Assembly (NCBI GenBank): GCA_035642415.1
Contig: DASQSI010000121.1
Location: 1 to 15,873, forward strand
From: Rubrobacter_F sp035642415
GTDB taxonomy: Bacteria; Actinomycetota; Rubrobacteria; Rubrobacterales; Rubrobacteraceae
Direction: 5' to 3'
DNA: 15,873 bases
The notes under the pieces were generated by a model that saw only the letters and a list, made by a program, of their open reading frames with translations, was not told the origin of the DNA and did no database searches. Below, in pieces: positions 14,278 to 15,873 of the stretch; position 1 is the first letter of the stretch, and each line of letters starts with the position of its first letter. The translations under genes and the position numbers were made by a program.

Positions 14278-14299
14278 AAGAATCTCTTAAGAGATTCTT
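14278..14299. promoter_or_regulatory. 22-bp perfect palindrome (likely operator)
   Basis: The half-site AAGAATCTCTT (14278-14288) is followed directly by its exact complement to 14299, with no spacer. It lies 59 bases upstream of the small membrane-protein start on the minus strand. The length, perfection and lack of loop fit a dimeric repressor operator better than an RNA hairpin. Confidence 0.5.
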
Positions 14300-14671
14300 C
14301 TCGAACGGGCGTCTTTGGTGGGCACAAAACAGCAAAATGGGTCTTCTTTACTCGTTTTGCGGGACTCCCAGTACCTCAGTTTGGAGGTTTGTCCTGTGTT
14401 TTCGGAGCGTTTCTCTAAATGATTCTCAGAAACTCAGCGTGCTCTCTTATTTGGCGAAGGTATGGCGGGTTCGCTTACGAAGCTTCTCAAGGGTGAGGTT
14501 GTTTAGGCAGCGGACTGTCGAAATCGAAGGTAAGTTGATTGAGTACTGGTTACGAATTCTGGCTCCCGAAATCGCCTCGTATATTCTCCGGTGGTTCCCT
14601 GGCACGTGGGCTTTAGTCCCACTAACTATCCCTAAGTCGGGACTCTAGAAATTCCTGGTAAAGTTTCGCAC
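14300..14671. other. Low-GC intergenic stretch, no recognised gene
   Basis: One plus-strand frame (14337-14648) is open for 103 codons, but it has no ribosome site and no recognisable family, and its composition is unlike nearby genes. GTGGG/CCCAC around 14608-14624 makes a small hairpin. Possibly residual mobile-element DNA next to the tRNA remnant. Confidence 0.4.
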
Positions 14672-14716
14672 TTCATAAGGAGGGAGTCGCTGGTTCGAAC
14701 CCCAGCCTCGCCACCA
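14672..14716 (+). pseudogene. 3' half of a tRNA-like gene (possible attachment-site remnant)
   Basis: From an anticodon-loop-like TTCATAA the sequence runs through GCTGGTTCGAACCCCAGC (T arm) to CCTCGCC-A-CCA. The T arm would be regular (CTGGG/CCCAG) if one G were restored, so it carries a one-base deletion. The bases before TTCATAA cannot pair with the GGAGG after it, and no 5' half beginning GGCGAGG occurs nearby. The CCA is encoded, unlike the two intact tRNAs here. The anticodon-loop-to-3'-end extent is what tyrosine integrases use as att core. Confidence 0.5.
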
Positions 14717-14725
14717 TGATGGCGG

Positions 14726-14755
14726 TTAGAAAACGCACCTTGCGTCTGGTACACT
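14726..14755 (+). promoter_or_regulatory. Possible promoter for tRNA-Asp
   Basis: TTAGAA (14726-14731) and TACACT (14750-14755) are spaced 18 bases apart, about 18 bases before the tRNA. The match to consensus is moderate. Confidence 0.35.
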
Positions 14756-14772
14756 CCGCCTACCCTTTATGT

Positions 14773-14846
<74 letters not shown>

Positions 14847-14921
14847 CTTCTCGTACCAGGCTTCGCCCGAGGGGCGCTGCGAGATACCACGGTCTTCTTG
14901 GGGTAATGTATTACTAGGCAG

Positions 14922-14936
14922 CTCCTACAAAAGGAG
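14922..14936 (+). promoter_or_regulatory. Ribosome-site-sequestering hairpin before thioredoxin
   Basis: CTCCT (14922-14926), loop ACAAA, AGGAG (14932-14936). The 3' arm is the core of the thioredoxin ribosome site AAGGAGG (14931-14937). A 5-bp hairpin of this kind can gate initiation weakly, possibly with temperature. Confidence 0.35.
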
Positions 14937-14943
14937 GTTCGAC

Positions 14944-15279
14944 ATGGCGGAGCCTGTAACGGTCACCGCAGAGATTTTCGAGGATGAGGTTCTCAAGTCG
15001 CAGACACCCGTGTTGGTAGATTTCTGGGCAGCGTGGTGTGGGCCATGCCGTCAAGTAGCACCGGTGATGGATCAGATCGCCGCCGAGTACGAAGGCTCTT
15101 TGAAGGTCGCCAAGATCGACGTAGATGCCGAAACCGAGCTCGCTGGCCACCTTGGCATCTCCAGCATCCCGACCATCGCCTTCTTCGAGCCCGGCGAGCA
15201 GCCCAAAGCCGTCGTAGGTGCCCTACCCAAGGAGATGATCGAATCGGCTTTCGATCTCGGTCGCTTCGCGAAGCCATAG
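14944..15279 (+). CDS. trx: Thioredoxin
   Basis: 111 residues, the standard length of a cytosolic thioredoxin. DFWAAWCGPC at residues 26-35 contains the WCGPC redox site (Cys32, Cys35), VAKIDVDAE matches the third strand with its buried Asp, and ISSIPTI holds the cis-proline at 76. It reduces protein disulfides with electrons from thioredoxin reductase, which is not in this window. ATG 14944 is fixed by AAGGAGG six bases upstream; the longer frame to 14716 would cross tRNA-Asp. It lies between two tRNA genes on the same strand. It could serve as reductant for peroxidases of the OsmC class, though nothing here proves a link. Confidence 0.95.
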   Translation: MAEPVTVTAEIFEDEVLKSQTPVLVDFWAAWCGPCRQVAPVMDQIAAEYEGSLKVAKIDVDAETELAGHLGISSIPTIAFFEPGEQPKAVVGALPKEMIESAFDLGRFAKP

Positions 15280-15289
15280 CCGGACCCTC

Positions 15290-15330
15290 GGAGGTTGCCA
15301 TCGAAGCCTCCAAAAGAAACCTCGTTTCTT
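15290..15330 (+). terminator. Hairpins after thioredoxin
   Basis: GGAGG (15290-15294) pairs with CCTCC (15307-15311), and then AAGAAAC-CTC-GTTTCTT (15314-15330) forms a perfect 7-bp stem. Together they may end the thioredoxin transcript. The second arm overlaps the -35 box of the next promoter. Confidence 0.35.
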
Positions 15331-15357
15331 GATAGACCGCGCTTCCTACTCTAGAAT
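15329..15357 (+). promoter_or_regulatory. Sigma-70-type promoter for tRNA-Phe
   Basis: TTGATA (15329-15334), a 17-base spacer and TAGAAT (15352-15357) match the vegetative consensus well. The tRNA begins 38 bases after the -10. A GGCTCGC/GCGAGCC hairpin (15364-15385) lies in the 5' leader. Confidence 0.6.
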
Positions 15358-15394
15358 CAGCGCGGCTCGCCGTGTAAAGCGAGCCTCCCCATGC

Positions 15395-15467
15395 GGCGGG
15401 ATAGCTCAGGTGGTAGAGCACATGACTGAAAATCATGGTGTCCCCGGTTCGAGTCCGGGTCCCGCCA
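15395..15467 (+). tRNA. tRNA-Phe(GAA)
   Basis: A 73-nt cloverleaf. The acceptor GGCGGGA pairs perfectly with TCCCGCC, discriminator A, no encoded CCA. The D arm has AGCTCAGGTGGTAGAGCA. The anticodon stem CATGA/TCATG encloses CTGAAAA, giving GAA for phenylalanine. The T arm is CCCGG-TTCGAGT-CCGGG. It is followed by a terminator and then an integrase remnant pointing back at it. Confidence 0.96.
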
Positions 15468-15513
15468 CTTCTATTTTGTAAGGATTTGCAGGGAAAACAC
15501 AGAGATGAAGAAG

Positions 15514-15540
15514 AGCCCCTGTTGTAGATCGGGGCTTTAT
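15514..15540 (+). terminator. Rho-independent-type terminator after tRNA-Phe
   Basis: AGCCCC (15514-15519) pairs with GGGGCT (15531-15536) around an 11-nt loop, followed by TTAT. The stem can also act on the minus strand for the integrase remnant. Confidence 0.55.
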
Positions 15541-15563
15541 ACACCAATTGCTACACCAACACG

Positions 15564-15800
15564 CTAGGAGAGCATCATGTCCAGCCGGTCTACAGCTTCT
15601 CTTTGCATATCCGGCAGTACGTGCGAGTAAAAATCGAGGGTTGTGTTTATCCTGGAGTGTCCGAGCATCTCTTGGACCACTTTAGGGTGTTCGCGGCCGG
15701 AGAGCATAAGGGTCGCGAAGCTGTGGCGCAGCGCGTGGAATGTCTGGCAAACCTGCATGCCGGAGTAGCGGCTTAAAAGAGCGGATGAAGACCTATACCC
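15564..15800 (-). pseudogene. Tyrosine recombinase (integrase), C-terminal fragment
   Basis: About 75 codons match the end of a tyrosine recombinase catalytic domain: FHALRHSFATLML (the HxLR box with catalytic His and Arg), then VVQEMLGHSRINTTLDFYSH with the second His and the catalytic Tyr, then the usual tail DMQREAVDRLD. The N-terminal arm-binding domain and the first catalytic Arg are absent. Upstream of about 15800 the strand instead encodes a membrane helix in another frame. The gene is therefore truncated and inactive as an integrase. It ends about 95 bases from tRNA-Phe and reads towards it, the usual arrangement of an element inserted at a tRNA gene. Direct pieces TACACCAA (two copies at 15540-15558) lie between and could be arm-site remnants. 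Confidence 0.75.
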
Positions 15801-15804
15801 GCCG

Positions 15805-15873
15805 TTAGGCAATAAAGCCAGCCAGTAGCAACGCACCCCCGAATATGACCACGCCAATGACGAACGCCAGCAC
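15805..15873 (-). CDS. C-terminal piece or whole of a tiny membrane protein (cut by window edge)
   Basis: From the window edge the minus strand reads 22 hydrophobic codons (VLAFVIGVVIFGGALLLAGF and two more), then TAA at 15805-15807. This is a clear transmembrane helix. Whether the edge GTG is its start or the gene extends beyond is unknown. Confidence 0.4.
   Translation of the reverse strand: MLAFVIGVVIFGGALLLAGFIA

Noticed and set aside
14337..14648. 103-codon plus-strand frame before the tRNA remnant
   Set aside because: No ribosome site, odd composition, no recognisable motif; kept as intergenic.
14330..14716. tmRNA (ssrA) ending in the CCTCGCCACCA
   Set aside because: No 5' tRNA-like half with the conserved TTCGAC region, no tag-peptide frame, and position 3:70 would be C-G rather than the alanine G-U.

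Overview
The window looks like a piece of a GC-rich, probably actinobacterial, chromosome. Support: mostly GC-rich codon use, GTG/TTG starts, Shine-Dalgarno sites, two tRNA genes without an encoded CCA, and a thin mosaic of metabolic genes. A Rubrobacter-like host is a guess from overall gene style, not something the sequence proves. It is not a phage or one large operon. It is a gene-sparse accessory region with many short genes, decaying reading frames and hairpins.

Layout. 181-7080 holds five recognisable enzymes: a zinc-free medium-chain dehydrogenase/quinone reductase (+), an AT-rich M3 oligopeptidase of the PepF type (-), a FAD-dependent geranylgeranyl-reductase-like oxidoreductase (+), an NmrA-like NAD(P)-binding protein (-) and a YfcG/YghU-type glutathione transferase (-). 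Between the third and fourth, two matched 60-nt hairpin repeats flank a 38-residue membrane peptide. 7081-7785 holds no convincing gene. 7786-8831 is a two-gene unit joined by an ATGA overlap: a helix-turn-helix/coiled-coil protein and a small single-pass membrane protein. 8832-11943 is a region of small and broken genes (an uncharacterised helical protein, two apparent pseudogenes, a hotdog thioesterase, a zinc ribbon protein, a two-helix membrane protein and a 58-residue ORF). 11944-13071 is a MetE-C-terminal-like methyltransferase.

The most interesting locus is 13362-13940. Two open stretches in one frame, separated by a single TGA, together read as an OsmC/Ohr-family protein. The TGA sits exactly where the family has its first redox-active cysteine, and the second cysteine follows 68 codons later, as expected for OsmC. 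A 7-bp GC-rich hairpin with a UGGCA loop begins 18 nt after the TGA, which fits a bacterial SECIS element. The simplest reading is a selenocysteine-containing OsmC-like peroxidase; the alternative is a recent nonsense mutation.

The right end has a small membrane protein preceded by a 22-bp perfect palindrome, a broken 3' half of a tRNA-like gene, tRNA-Asp(GUC), thioredoxin, tRNA-Phe(GAA) with a good promoter and terminator, and a truncated tyrosine-recombinase C-terminus pointing at tRNA-Phe. That suggests past integration at tRNA genes. Many of the functional genes (quinone reductase-like, NmrA-like, GST, OsmC, thioredoxin) share a redox/detoxification theme, but they lie on both strands with long gaps and are not one operon.
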